DNA of 64,000 nt from Pyrus communis. Lineage: Eukaryota > Streptophyta > Magnoliopsida > Rosales > Rosaceae. Positions 1 to 12,320 of the stretch are shown piece by piece. A program made the position numbers and the translations under genes. Numbering within the stretch: the stretch's first letter is position 1; every line of letters begins with the position of its first letter. The DNA is taken from positions 15,332,088 to 15,396,087 of the forward strand of contig NC_084811.1 in NCBI RefSeq assembly GCF_963583255.1. Direction: 5' to 3'. Below the pieces are notes generated by a model. It saw nothing but the letters and a program-made list of their open reading frames with translations. It had not been told where the DNA came from and did no database searches.

Positions 1-361
1 TTGAGTCATAGTAGTTAGAAATCACTTTAGTTTGTGTTTTTAAGTGTCTTAGGTCAAAGTAAAACCAATTTTCGTCCAAAGTTGTGTCTAGTGTTCAAAA
101 CTGCCCAGATTGTGTTTTTAAGGCAGTTTTGAGTGTTTTGGTGCTGTTTTGAGTCTTTTGGTTTGTTTTGGTGTTTTAAAGTTTAGTTTTGCATTCTTTG
201 AGTCTAGTATAGTGTTTTAAACTTGTTTTTACGTATTTGAGTCAGTTTCCAAGTGATTAACAATCCCTCCTAATCCCCGGTCCAGAACGATCCCTACTTA
301 CATTCTTCACTACAATTGATAAAAAGAGGGTTTAATTTGTGTGCGTATAAATCTCGCATCA
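1..361 (+). mobile_element. 3' end of an Athila-type LTR (B-like), cut by window edge
   Basis: The sequence is collinear with the last part of the B-like LTR ending at 9205 and finishes with the family terminus (gtgcgtataaatctcgcatca-type end at 361). It abuts the coding sequence of the antisense gene in the middle of a codon run (next bases ccagc), so it is an insertion into that gene. The left end and left TSD lie outside the window, so a solo LTR and a 3' LTR cannot be told apart. It contains the conserved U5 block with ctaatccccgg. Confidence 0.85.
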
Positions 362-519
362 CCAGCGCTTGGCCAAGTATTGAGGCCTGGAATGCTCTAG
401 CTCCGATGCCTCCCGCTCCGATGGCTTCTGCTCCGATGCCTCCCGCTTCTATGCCTCCCGCTTCTATGCCTTCCGCTTCTGCGCCTCGTAGTGGGGCTTC
501 ACGCAAACAACCTTTGTGA
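362..519 (+). pseudogene. aORF, C-terminal fragment (Met/Pro/Ala/Ser repeat tail)
   Basis: This encodes the last 51 residues of the antisense coiled-coil protein that is complete at 25611-26282, 37797-38468 and 43947-44648. It reads in frame from the SAWPSIEAWNAL block through the APMPP/ASMPS repeats to the GASRKQPL terminus. The 5' part is separated by the LTR that ends at 361. It is antisense to its element, which runs on the minus strand and whose gag-like ORF lies at 601-1521 in tail-to-tail orientation. As it stands it has no start codon. Confidence 0.85.
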
Positions 520-546
520 AGCTCCACCTTTCTCCATGTTTAGTAT

Positions 547-584
547 CTTTCTTTCTCTCTTTTTTTTTTTTTCTTTTTTTTTTT
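547..584. repeat. T-rich tract between aORF and gag-like ORF
   Basis: Almost pure T on the plus strand, so A-rich on the element's sense strand. The same tract sits between the two convergent ORFs in every type A copy (25525-25585, 37721-37765, 44681-44715, 62158-62205) and varies in length. On the element strand it follows ttatgttaataaa-type sequence and could serve as a poly(A)-signal region. Confidence 0.8.
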
Positions 585-600
585 ATTAACATAAATAAAA

Positions 601-1521
601 TCAAACGGCATGGAATTGGTCCTTGAATGGAAGGTGATACTTGAAGTGAACCGGCAATGGTTTGAATTCTAGTGTAGGTGCCTGATTCATAAAAAACAGC
701 AAGTTAGTATAAAATGTAAAGGAATTTGAAAAAAACTTACTTGTTTTGTCCGACAAGAACTTAATGACAAACACCACTCCTTTGAAAGTTTCAGGGATGT
801 TGGACTTGGCCAGATTGCATGTGATGGTTATGACTTGTCCAATGTCATCAAATTCAACTTCTTTGGGCATTGTTGTCTCAAGTATATCCCCTTTGATGAA
901 TTCATGAAATTCCCTACTTTGCACCTTTGGAAGGTCTTCCAAGATGTCTTTTTCACTTTCTTCTTCCTTGGAATTCATGAACCTGCAAGGAATAGGGATA
1001 TTAGGTGGAATGGGGTTAGAACTAATTGGAACAACCTTACTTGAATTAGATGGCGTAGGAGCAATAAGTGCTTCCGGCAAAGGTGCTTCAAATCCTCCCT
1101 TCGGATTTACAATGGTTGAACTAGGGAGTTTGCCTTGGTCGCAAAATTGTCCTACAAACTCCGCTATCTGCCCAATTTGCTTTTCCAAGTGATCCAACCT
1201 TTTGTCTTCTTGTCGAGCCTCATTGTCTTGATTTTGTGAGCCCTGCACCAAACAAATTAATTCGTTAAGCTTTTGATTATAATCTATTGACGAACTTAAA
1301 TTTGGTTGGGCATATTGAATATGAGGTTGTGGTGGCTGCCAATATCCTCCTTGTTGAGCATTTTGAGGTTCCCACCACATAGAGTTTGAATGATCACTCC
1401 AATCCGAATTGTAAGTATTGGAAAACACGTTATTCCTTGATTGAAGATTAGATATATCAACTCTTTGCATTTGGGACCTTTCCATGAGCTGTGACAAAAG
1501 AGAAGCGTTATCAAGTGCCAT
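601..1521 (-). CDS. reduced gag-like ORF of a non-autonomous type A element (306 aa)
   Basis: The first ATG gives MALDNASLL..., the same start as the 361-aa and 355-aa copies in E5 and E7. The protein keeps the middle of Athila Gag (NTYNSDWSDHSNSMWW block, KQIGQIAEFVGQF block) and ends in a stretch like the start of Pol (LEFKPLPVHFKY). It has no zinc knuckle, protease, RT or integrase. Compared with the E5 copy it lacks about 55 residues in the middle (no second QEGYWQPYEEF block). It lies just inside the PBS at 1611-1628, as gag should. A 59-bp intron-like stretch (682-740) lies near the 3' end, but the frame is open through it. Its function is unknown; it may be a structural protein or a packaging signal. 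Confidence 0.75.
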   Translation of the reverse strand: MALDNASLLSQLMERSQMQRVDISNLQSRNNVFSNTYNSDWSDHSNSMWWEPQNAQQGGYWQPPQPHIQYAQPNLSSSIDYNQKLNELICLVQGSQNQDNEARQEDKRLDHLEKQIGQIAEFVGQFCDQGKLPSSTIVNPKGGFEAPLPEALIAPTPSNSSKVVPISSNPIPPNIPIPCRFMNSKEEESEKDILEDLPKVQSREFHEFIKGDILETTMPKEVEFDDIGQVITITCNLAKSNIPETFKGVVFVIKFLSDKTSKFFSNSFTFYTNLLFFMNQAPTLEFKPLPVHFKYHLPFKDQFHAV

Positions 1522-1610
1522 GTTGTTCTTAACAAACAAAACACAAATAAAAACTAAATCTAAAAGACAATACAGAAACAAACAATCCAAGGGATTAGCA
1601 AATTTTCTAA

Positions 1611-1628
1611 TCCCCGGCAACGGCGCCA
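1611..1628 (-). promoter_or_regulatory. primer-binding site (tRNA-Asp)
   Basis: On the minus strand it reads TGGCGCCGTTGCCGGGGA, complementary to the 3' end of plant tRNA-Asp(GUC) as known from that tRNA family. It lies 5 bp inside the LTR end, the expected place for priming minus-strand DNA synthesis. Confidence 0.9.
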
Positions 1629-1633
1629 AAATT

Positions 1634-3509
1634 TGATGCGAGATTTATACGCACACAAATTAAACCCTCTTTTTGTCAAATTGTAGTATAAGTGTAAGTA
1701 GGGATCGTTCTGGACCGGGGATTAGGAGGGATTGTTAATCACTTGGATTTGACTCAAAAATGTAAAAACACAATATAAAACACTATACTAGACTCAAAGA
1801 ATTCAAAAATACTTTAAAACATAAACTAAACAGATTCTAAGCATTAAAGAACAAGAAAGTAAATGGGGGTTTAGGACTTGACAAAAATTGAAATAACGAA
1901 ACAAGTTAATAAACTAGACAGAATGTAAATATGAATATGATGAAAGTATGGATGAATGGATGCTAGCCAAGGGGTTCATCTCCACACATGTTACACTTGC
2001 ATAATAAAATGATTTCCAATTGCATTTCAATAAATCATTAATTCTCAACACTCCAAGTTAATTAGATCCGCTTAAATTAACCTTCAAATCTTCCAAACGT
2101 TATTGAATTGGATGATTGCATACGACAACCCAAAACATTCCCCACAAGTCCCCTACATGATTGCATAATAGAGATACAAGCAAGAATCATTACGCTCTAT
2201 GAAGATTATAAGTTTTGACGAGACATTCGTTACTATGGAATACGCATGAAACTTATGCCAAGAATTCGTTTAACGCGATTGTTTATAAGCAACCTCCACT
2301 ACTTGTGAATATAAGTTCATAACGATTAGGTGAAATTCACTTATATTCTAGCGTCAAATTCATGCATGAAAATTAAGTGTGCACTCTCAATAAACATACA
2401 TAAATAGGTTATCAATAAAACAGTTAAACAAATTGAATTCACAACTTATGAAACGTAATTAGAGGTAATCAAATCAAAATGCAAGCATAAACATATATTT
2501 CGAATCACCCCCTAGCTAAAGGGGGGTTTAGTTCCTCATACAAAACAAAGAGAATTGAAATTAAACATTGAAATCAAAGAAACGCCTAAACATTCCAACA
2601 ACTCAAACTTGAATTGTATGAACGTTTAGGCTCTCTTCTCTTCCTCTTTATTGTAGCATAAGGTCTAGGGATAATTGGTTTGGGGGATGGAAGTGTGGAA
2701 TGGAAGAGGAGTGGTGGAGAAGTGGAAGGGGAATGGAAAAATGGTGTTTGGATTATAAGGGGAGAGATGGGAAGCTCACGGCTAGGGAAGGTTAAATGTG
2801 TTTGTAATGTGTTGTGTATGAAATGAGATGTCCATGAATGAATGAATGCAAGGGTATTTATAGGAGTAGTGGAGGGAACATATGGCTATGTCATTTGTAG
2901 GTGAAGTAGGTGGATGTTGTAGGTGAAGTAGGTGGATGTTGTAGGTGAAGTGGGTGGATGTTGTAGGTGAAGTAGGTGGATGTTGTAGGTGAAGTGGATG
3001 TTGTAGGTGAAATAGGTGGATGTTATGTTAAGTGATAAGTGATAAGTGATATGATATGTGGTTATGATATGATAAGTGGTTAAGTGGTGATGATAAGTGA
3101 TAAGTGATTAAGTGATATGATATGTGGTGATGATAAGTGATAAGTGCATGTGGGTTAACTAATGAAGGAAATGCATGTGTAATGACAATGTGTTAGAATG
3201 GATGTGTGTTATGCATGGCATGATTGGGATTAGGAAAGGTTTAAATGTCCTAAAACTAAAGAGAACAAGGTTCCAACACTTTGGCTCCAATTAGGTCTTC
3301 AATTTCGTCCAACACTTTGGCTTCAAGCATAAGCTATCCGTCCTTAGCCCAAAAGTGCTCCAAAAGTCTCCAAAATGCATCTTTTTGCTCCTTTAGCCCT
3401 TTGGACCTACAAACATACGAAAATAGCTTAAAGTACTAAAATAACTAAAGAAACATAACGTAAATGTACGAGAACAAGCCATTTAAGTCGCATAAATATG
3501 CTCCTATCA
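1634..3509 (-). mobile_element. type A LTR shared by two internal regions (tandem arrangement)
   Basis: On the minus strand the LTR starts TGATAGGAGC (at 3509) and ends CGCATCA (at 1634). U3 holds the aacatccacctacttcacc minisatellite (about 2890-3035) and a ttatcact-rich stretch (3020-3145); TATAAATA follows near 2856-2864. A PBS adjoins its 3' end and a polypurine tract adjoins its 5' end, so it is at once the 5' LTR of the element to the left and the 3' LTR of the element to the right. No TSD exists on either side, as expected for a recombinant. Confidence 0.9.
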
Positions 3510-3524
3510 AATACCCCCACACTT
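3510..3524 (-). promoter_or_regulatory. polypurine tract
   Basis: On the minus strand AAGTGTGGGGGTATT ends directly at the LTR start. The same string precedes the 3' LTRs at 40920 (minus), 49427 and 58345, so it is the primer for plus-strand DNA synthesis. Confidence 0.9.
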
Positions 3525-5175
3525 AGCTTTTGCTAGTCCTCGAGCAAAACAGAAAAACAAAACAAAAAGAACAAAACACAACCTACACCTTCCAACAATC
3601 GTATCAGGGACTTCCAATGCACATGACAAGTTAAAAATCATTATTCTCACAGATTTGAGCCATCTTTACACTTAAGTACATTCTTAATCATAGTCACCAC
3701 ATACTAGTTCACAATTAAGCAATTAAAACACATTTCAAATGTAGTAACATGCCTTTAGAGAATTCCCTCAATTTCTTACTAGATGTACTCTCGTTTTTCA
3801 CACAGATTTTCTGACTACACACCCTACACTAGGTATATGTGAGAAGATTGATGTAAACATGTAGATGAACACTCACATATGTTATAATAAGGAAAGCATT
3901 TTCTGGAGTTAATAAGCATGTTTAGATATGATCTCATGAATGGAATGCTACTACTTAGACGCGAGAACCAGTGACACCATAAGCTCATACCAAGTTCAAA
4001 CTCCACAATTGAAATACATAACACTCAATATAGAAGTCAAAGGATAGTAACGGGGCTAGGGTATTGGCTAACAATGAAAGGTGAAGGATAAACAAACATT
4101 CTTAAAGCAATAGTGAGCAAAGTATTGAATTAGACACTTAGAATTCCCTTAAGAACGCAGAAGTCAACTTTGAACACCCAAGGGAAAATCACACAAAACT
4201 TAGGGCCATATTCAACTTTTTGGACCCTTTCTTCAACCATCAACGCTCGTGAGTTCATTCTTACTTATTTTCACTCCTTTTTTTTTTTTTTTTTTTTTTT
4301 TTTTCTTTTCTTCTTTTTCTTTTGAATCTCAAAACATACATATAAACGTAAGAACAAACTTTTACTCCCCCACACTCATTTTCTTGCATAATGTAACTCA
4401 AAAGGAATTCATTTAAGTCATGCTCACTAAACTTTAAGAACAAGGGTATAGGAAAGTCCTACTCTAAGCTAGGTAAGGGGTGATGTGGGTAAACAAGGAA
4501 TAAAGGCAAAACGAGGCTCAACGGGGTTAAAACTTACAACATATACGAAGTATGGGAAGTAAGGCTATTTGGCTATGGTGGTGGTCACTACACAACTTCT
4601 TCTTGAATATGTGTTATGCAAATCAATAACATGCTTTGAATGAAATGGGCATGAGTTCTAGCATTTGGAACTATATGATGAAACGCCTTCTAAGTAGTAA
4701 CCAAGCAAAGAATAATGAGATCATGCAACGACTTTAGAAAACAAGAAATCACAGATTATACTCTCCAAAGAACGTTATAGGCTCAAGTCTCTCAGGGTTG
4801 TAGTGTTTGTTTGAGTTCCTTCCTTCAAGCATGTTACAAAAACGAATTTTTTTCTTTTATGATTGCATGTGAAGTCATACATTATAACCATAACCAAGCA
4901 TATACCAAGAGTAAATCAAACTTTTCTCTATGTTTATAACTCTTTCTAACCGTCATGCAATTATAAACCAAATCCTTATCATTGTGTTGGAAGGTACCCT
5001 AAGACACAAACACACAAAAACGACTCTTAAAACAACTCTTTTTGGGTTTTTCAAAACAATTTTTCAAATTTTTATGGGATTTTCGAATTATAAAACAAAA
5101 CACACTAAAACAACTTAAAAACACCTTAAAACAGCAAGGAACAACATTTGAAGTTATGGGTGATAAAATCCCACG
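3525..5175 (-). other. 3' non-coding internal region of a type A element, truncated
   Basis: No gene is seen here. The stretch is homologous to 47765-49411 and 56680-58330 (other strand), the conserved non-coding DNA between the upstream PPT-like motif and the PPT. It includes a T-tract at about 4275-4310. It stops abruptly at 5175, just before the PPT-like motif should appear, and joins a 31-bp LTR tail. This is a deletion breakpoint. Confidence 0.85.
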
Positions 5176-5206
5176 TTTAATTTATGCGCGTATAATTCTC
5201 GCATCA
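5176..5206 (+). mobile_element. 31-bp remnant of a plus-strand LTR end
   Basis: It reads tttaatttatgcgcgtataa followed by ttctcgcatca, the last bases of a family LTR. The rest of that LTR is missing, replaced by the internal region ending at 5175. It abuts the interior of a B-like LTR at 5207, so it probably marks an LTR that had inserted there before a deletion removed it and the left TSD. Confidence 0.75.
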
Positions 5207-8200
5207 CCGCACCTAGGAAGCATTATCCCTTTTTATTTCTGATTTCTAAGCCTATTTCCTTGTGGATTTGGGTTATTCAAGTCCATATCTGATTACCTGA
5301 TAGGAGCATATTCATGCGACTTAAATGGCTTGTTCTCGTGCATTTACGTTATGTTTCTTTAGTTATTTTAGTCCTTTAAGCTATTTTCGTGTGTTTGTAG
5401 GTCCAAAGGGCTAAAGGAGCAAAAAGATGCATTTTGGAGACTTTTGGAGCACTTTTGGGCTAAGGATGGATAGCTTATGCTTGGCGCCAAAATGTTGGAC
5501 GAAATTGAAGACCAAAGTGTTGGAACTTTGTTTCCTTTAGTTTTAGGACATTTAAACCTTTCCAATTCCCTTATGCCGTGCATCTCCACCTTTCTCCCAA
5601 AACCATACACATGCTCCCATTACTTATCATAATCACATATCATATCACTTATCATTCACCACTTATCATATCATTCACCACTTATCATTCATCACTTATC
5701 ATTCACCACTTATCACTTATCATATCATTCACCACTTATCATTCATCACTTATCATTCACCACTTATCACTTATCATATCATTCACCACTTATCATTCAT
5801 CAAACACATGCATTCACATGATTTCACAATCTGCCATCATTCCAACCAAAACTGTGCACATGCTATCACCATGCATTCACATGCACTTGTTCCCCCATCA
5901 TTTCATCCTTTAAAACATTGCACATGCACTTTAATCATTCAACACATGCATTCACTTCATCATTGCAGCCACACATTCACCCACATGCTATCCCATTTCA
6001 GATTGCATTTCATACACTTTCACATGCATCTTGGCAGATTTCACATGCACACACAAGCATTAGCACATGCAACCTAGCTGTCATGTTCCCCCCATTTCAC
6101 CTATAAATACTCATTCATTCATTCTCATTCATACACAATCCATTCACCACAGAAATAAGGCCTTTGTGCCAGAAATTCACCCATTCCAAACACTCTTCCA
6201 TAAACTCATCCATTGCAGAAATGTAGACCATCAAACCACCCCCTTTGTGCCATGAGTCTTCCCTACAAATCCAAACACCATCCTTCCATTCCTCCACCAC
6301 TACCCAAACCATTCACACCATCAAACTATCCTTAGACCTTGTGCTACAACGAAGAGGAAGAGAAGAGTGCCTAAACGTTCATACAATTCAAGTTTGAGTT
6401 GTTGGAATGTTTAGGTGTTTCTTTGATTTCAATGTTTAATTTCAATACTCTTTGTTTTGTACGAATGAGGAATGGAAGATAAGAGGGCCTAAACGTTCAT
6501 ACAATTCAAGTTTGAGTTGTTGGAATGTTTAGGTGTTTCTTTGATTCTCTTTGTTTTGTACCATGAGGAACTAAACCCCCTTGGTTAGGGGGTGATTCGA
6601 ATATATGTTTATGCTTGCATTTTGATTTGAATACTTCTAATTGCGTTTTATAAGTTGTGGATTCAATTTGTTTAACCGTTTGATTGATAACTTATTTATG
6701 TATGTTTATTGAGAGTGCACGCTTAATTTTCATGCATGAATATGACGCTAGAATATAAGTGAGTTTCACCTAATAGTTATGAACTTATATTCACAAGTAG
6801 TGGAGGTTGCTTATAAACAATCGCGTTAAATGAATTCTTGGCATAAGTTTCATGCAATCCATAGTAACGAATGCCTCGTCAACACTTATAATTTTCATAG
6901 AGCGTAATGATTCTTGCTTGTATCTCTATTATGCAATCATGTAGGGGACTTGTGGGGAATGTTTTGAATTGTTGTATGCGCTAACCCATCCAATTCAATA
7001 ACGTTAGGAATATTTGAAGGTTAATTAGTGCATCACGGTTAACCCGGGGTGTTGAGTTTCATGGTTTATTGAAATGCAATTGGAAATCATTTTATTATGC
7101 AAGTATAACATGTATGGAGATGAACCCCTTAGCTAGCCTTCATTCCATTCAAATTCTATCACACATTCACATTTACATTTTGCTTTAATTTGAATCTGTG
7201 CATTTTAGTTAATTTTCGTATAAATCTAAATCCCCCTTTACTTTAATGTCCAATTTAGTTAGAAAGTGTTTTAGTTTGTGTTTATGAGTGTTTTGATTCA
7301 TTTTATTTCCCAATTTCGTCCAAATTCACCAAAGTGCTCAAAACTGCCCAGAAAGTGATTTTAAGGCAGTTTTGAGTGTTTTGGGTGATGTTTGAGTCTT
7401 TTGGTTTGTTTTAATGTTTTAAGTGTTTAGTTTTACATTCTTTAAGTTAGTTTAGTGTTTTATATTGTGTTTTTACGTTCTTGAGTCAAGTTATTACTTA
7501 ATTTCGTCCAAATTTGTGTTTGTGCTCAAATCTGCCCAGAAAGTGGTTTTTAGGCAGATTTGAGTGTGTTTGTGTTGTTTTGAGTCTTTTGGTTTGTCTT
7601 AGTGTTTTAAAGTTTAGTTTTGAATTCTTTGAGTCTAGTATAGTGTTTCATATTGTTATTTTACGTTTTTGAGTCAAATCCAAGTGGTTAACAATCCCTC
7701 CTAATCCCCGGTCTAGAACGATCCCTACTTATACATATACTACAATTTGACGAAAAGAGGGTTTAATTTGTGTGCGTATAATTCACGCATCATTACCCTA
7801 GGGTTCTAAGCGCCTATATATACTCATATTAACCCCTAGATCAGAATACCACCTCTCATACACATTCATTCATTCCAGAAATTCGTCCAACCCTCTCCAC
7901 ACCCTTGCCGCAGCCACCAAACACCTTTCTCCTTAGTTTTAAGCTTTGCCGCACCATCCCCTTCCCCTAAACACTACTACATCCCTCCATGACCATGCAT
8001 CCATACACCTAAGGCCCTAAACCTGTCCCTAGACCTTTGCCGCACCAAGGAGGAGGAGAAGGAAGCTCACAAGTTCATGCAATTCGAGTTCGCGTCGCTG
8101 GAATTTCTAGGTGTTTCTTTTCCTTTGATTTCAATGTTTAATTTCAATTCTCTTTGTTTTGTGCGTATGAGGAACTAAACCCCCCCTTGGCTAGGGGGGA

Positions 8201-9205
8201 TTCGAAATACATGTTTATGCTTGCGATATGATTTGATTACTTCTAATTGCGTTTCATAAGTTGTGAATTCAATTTACTTATCTATGTGAATTACATTGAT
8301 TTGTGTGTGTTGGTTGAGAGTGCACGCTTAATTATCTTGCATAAATTGGATGCTAGGATATAAGGAAATTTCACCTAATCGTTATGGAATTATATTCACA
8401 AGTAGTAAAAGTGGATGATCTCAATTGCGTTAAGTAAATTCTTGGCATAAGTTTCATGCAATTCATAGTAACGAGTGCTTCGTCAATGCTTATGGTTTTC
8501 AAAGAACTTAATGATTCTTGCTTGTATCTCTATTATGCAATTCATGTAGGGAACTTGTCGGGAATGCTTTGGGTTGTCGTATGCAATCATCCAATTCAAT
8601 AACGTTAGGAAAATCTGAGGGTTAATTAGTGCAATTCACGGTTAATCTGGGGCATTGAGAATTCATGGGTTATTGAAAAGCAATTGGAAATCGTTTTATA
8701 TGCAAGTATAACATGTGTGGAGATGAACCCCTTAGCTAGCTTCCCATCCATTCAATTCCATCAAATTCGTTTTTACAATCTGTTCTAATTTAAAAAGTTT
8801 GTTTTGTTTTTAAATTCGTCCAAAACCAATCCCCCTTTACTTTGTTGAGTCATAGTAGTTAGAAATCACTTTAGTTTGTGTTTTTAAGTGTCTTAGGTCA
8901 AGTTAAAACCAATTTTCGTCCAAAGTTGTGTCTAGTGTTCAAAACTGCCCAGATTGTGTTTTTAAGGCAGTTTTGAGTGTTTTGGGTGCTGTTTTGAGTC
9001 TTTTGGTTTGTTTTGGTGTTTTAAAGTTTAGTTTTGCATTCTTTGAGTCTAGTATAGTGTTTTAAACTTGTTTTTACGTATTTGAGTCAGTTTTCAAGTG
9101 ATTTTGCAATCCCTCCTAATCCCCCGCCTAGAACGATCCCTACTTACATACTTACTACAATTGATAAAAAGAGGGTTAATTTGTGGGCTTATAAATCACG
9201 CATCA
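5207..9205 (+). mobile_element. B-like LTR, 5' truncated, split by a solo LTR
   Basis: 5207-5297 and 7798-9205 together match the E6 LTRs in part (ccgcacctagg... tccttgtggatttgggt block; ccgcaccaaggaggaggag block) and end ataaatcacgcatca at 9205. A TATA-like cctatatatac lies near 7816. The TG start is lost in the 5175/5207 rearrangement. It abuts decayed gag at 9206, with gcatc as the candidate TSD on the right. It is interrupted by the solo LTR 5298-7792. Confidence 0.8.
5298..7792 (+). mobile_element. solo type C LTR, TSD TTACC
   Basis: A complete LTR of 2,495 bp from TGATAGGAGCATATT to CACGCATCA, flanked by ttacc at 5293-5297 and 7793-7797. No PBS, PPT or internal sequence is attached, so it is the product of LTR-LTR recombination. 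U3 holds ttatcattcacc repeats (5640-5800) and many CATGC motifs; cctataaatac lies near 6100. The 46-nt cctaaac...gtttagg hairpin is present twice (near 6370 and 6488). Confidence 0.95.
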
Positions 9206-9525
9206 GCATCCTCCTCTTCATGTTGCAGCTTCCCTTCGTCATTAGGACCTGTCTTGGATGGTTTAGGACCTGCCCCAACTTCTTTTCCACTTCTCAAGAT
9301 GATTGCATTGGCCGTTTCGAACCCTCCCTTTGGGTTTGGCATGGTAGAGCTTGGGAGCTTGCCTTGGTCTCGGAACTGCCCTACAAACTCCGCAATCTGC
9401 CCAATTTGTTTCTCCAATTGATCCACCCTTTTTTCTTGATTTTGCATTGCTTTGGCTTGATTCTCTTGCCCCTGAGACAAATTAGTTAGTAACTTAAGAA
9501 GTGTATCATTGTCTAGGGATGTACC

Positions 9526-12320
9526 TGGAGCGAGACTTATACGCACACAAATTAAACCCTCTTTTCGTCAAATTGTAGTATATGTATAAGTAGGGATCGT
9601 TCTGGACCGGGGATTAGGATGGATTGTTAACCACTTGGATTTGACTCAAAAACGTAAAATAACAATATGAAACACTATACTAGACTCAAAGAATGCAAAA
9701 CTAAACTTTAAAACACTAAGACAAACCAAAAGACTCAAAACAACACAAACACACTCAAATCTGCCTAAAAACCACTTTCTGGGCAGATTTGAGCACAAAC
9801 ACAAATTTGGACGAAATTAAGTAATAACTTGACTCAAGAACGTAAAAACACAATATAAAACACTAAACTAACTCAAAGAATGTAAAACTAAACACTTAAA
9901 ACATTAAAACAAACCAAAAGACTCAAACATCCCCAAAACACTCAAAACTGCCTTAAAATCACTTTCTGGGCAGTTTTGAGCACTTTGGTGAATTTGGACG
10001 AAATTGGGAAATAAAATGAATCAAAACACTTAAAAGCACAAACTAAATTGATTTCTAACTAAATTGGACATTAAAGTAAAGGGGGATTTAGATTTATACG
10101 AAAATTGAAATAACAAAACAAGTTAATAAACTAAACAGCTTGTAAAACGAATTTGATGGAATGGAATGAATGGATGATAGAATGGCTAAGGGGTTCATCT
10201 CCATACATGTTATACTTGCATAATAAAATGATTTCCAATTGCATTTCAATAAACCATGAAACTCAACACCCCGGGTTAACCGTGATGCACTAATTAACCT
10301 TCAAATCTTCCTAACGTTATTGAATTGGATGGGTTAGCGCATACAACAATTCAAAACATTCCCCACAAGTCCTCAACATGAATGCATAGAAGAGATACAA
10401 GCAAGAATCATTACGCTCTATGAAAATTATAAGTGTTGACGAGGCATTCGTTACTATGGATTGCATGAAACTTATGCCAAGAATTCGTTTAACGCGATTG
10501 TTTATAAGCAACCTCCACTACTTGTGAATATAAGTTCGTAACGATTAGGTGAAACTCACTTATATTCTAGCGTCATATTCATGCATGAAAATTAAGTGTG
10601 CACTCTCAATGAACATACATAAATAAGTTATCAATCAAACAGTTAAACGAATTGAATCCACAACTTATGAAACGCAATTAGAAGTATTCAAATCAAAATG
10701 CAAGCATAAACATATATTCGAATCACCCCCTAACCAAGGGGGGTTTAGTTCCTCATGGTACAAAACAAAGAGAATCAAAGAAACACCTAAACATTCCAAC
10801 AACTCAAACTTGAATTGTATGATCGTTTAGGCACTCTTATCTTCCATTCCTCATTCGTACAAAACAAAGAGTATTGACATTAAACCTTGAAATCAAAGAA
10901 ACACCTAAACATTCCAACAACTCAAACTTGAATTGTATGAACGTTTAGGCACTCTTCTCTTCCTCTTCGTTGTAGCACAAGGTCTAGGGATAGTTTGATG
11001 GTGTGAATGGTTTGGGGAGTGGTGGAAATGGAAGGGATGGTGTTTGGATTGTAAGGGAGAGCACGGCACAAGGGAGTTTGATGGTCTACATTTCTGCAAT
11101 GGATGAGGGAATATGGAAGAGTGAATGACAGAAATCTGTATGAATGAGTATGAATGAGAATGAATGCTTATTTATAGGTGAAATGGGGGGAACATGACAG
11201 CTAGGTTATGATGATGAATGCATGTGCAAAGTTGGTTGAATGATTATGAATGCATGTGGCTGAAATAGCATGTGGAATGGCTGGAAATGCAAGGAGAATG
11301 CATGTGCACGGTTTTGGGAGAGAATGGGAGTGCAAGTGGCTGAAATGTTAGAGGAACAAGTGCATGTGGCTGCATTGTGGTGCAATGATGGAGGAACAAT
11401 CTGAAAATGCAAGGTATGGCTGGAATGATTGTGTTTGTTTGAATGTGCATGTGATTAAATTAAAGGATGCAAAGTAAATAAATAATGAATGCATGTGTTG
11501 AATTATGAAGATGCATGTGCAATGAAGTGGAATGACAATCTGAAATGGGATAGGTACCCACGGCAATGATGATTTCTGGTGGTGTTTGGGTGTATGTTTG
11601 AATGGTGCATGTGGGTGAAGGTGTGGCTGCATGTTTGAATGATTAAAGGGACATGTGGGGGTGGAAATGATGAATGAAATGCATGTGAATGACAGCTAGA
11701 TATGTTGATGAATGCATGTGACTTGTTTGTGGTGAGTGAAAATGCAATCTGAAATGGGAGAGCATGTGGATTAAAGGGGGAATGGTGGCTGCAAAGTGAA
11801 TGAATAATGAAATGGGAAAGCATGTGCAAGGTTTTGGTGTGAATGATTGAATGTGCATGTGGCTGCAATGGATTAGGAATCCTTCAATTTCGTCCATCCT
11901 CTTGGCTCCAAGCATATGATATCCATTCCAATCTCTAATTTGCTCCAAAAAGCTCCAAAAAGGCATCCTTTTGCATACTTTGCCCTTAGAACCTACAAAC
12001 ACACGAAAATAGCTTAAAGTACTAAAATAACTAAAGAAACATAACGTAAATGCACGAGAACAAGCCATTTAAGTACTCGACTTGCTGACTTAGCCCTATT
12101 CACAAAGTCGAGTTACGCAGCTCCATCAAAAGATTGAAACAGAACTGCGCCGGCCAAAGGTGAAGGAGATTGAGTGGTTCTTCCTTTCATTTATATTTAT
12201 AAATAAGATAGTCTACCAAGGTAATGTAATTAAAGATTCCGCTTTCTTCAAGATAACATTGCGCTAACTACCCGGAAGTCAGAATAACATCTTCGGCCTC
12301 GCATGAATATGCTCCTATCA
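9526..12320 (-). mobile_element. solo type C LTR in decayed gag, one end damaged
   Basis: The 5' end is intact (TGATAGGAGCATATTCATGC, ending at 12320). The 3' end reads ...CTCGCTCCA instead of ...CTCGCATCA, and no TSD can be recognised: left flank gtacc, right flank cattt. Comparison with E6 gag suggests about a dozen bases were lost at the left junction. U3 is rich in tgcatgtg (CATGCA on the LTR strand). A 225-bp foreign insert lies at 12075-12299; without it the LTR is about 2.57 kb. A TATA-like cctataaataagc is near 11165-11178. Confidence 0.85.
12075..12299. other. 225-bp non-LTR insert of unknown origin
   Basis: Within the first bases of the LTR, the normal string catttaagtcgcatgaat is broken after catttaagt and resumes with cgcatgaat. 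The intervening 225 bp match nothing else in the window. The insert begins with actcgactt and repeats its inverse aagtcgagt at 12105-12113, a 9-bp perfect inverted repeat. No clear TSD, poly(A) tail or terminal inverted repeats are seen. It contains no open frame of note. It could be organelle-derived filler DNA or a degenerate small transposon; the sequence alone does not say. Confidence 0.7.

Noticed and set aside
11503..12068. Overlapping His/Ser/Cys-rich open frames in LTRs (also 5578-6077, 18101-18681, 10905-11632)
   Set aside because: They arise from cacatgcattcac-type repeats in U3, occur in several frames at once and change with repeat number; no protein-like composition.
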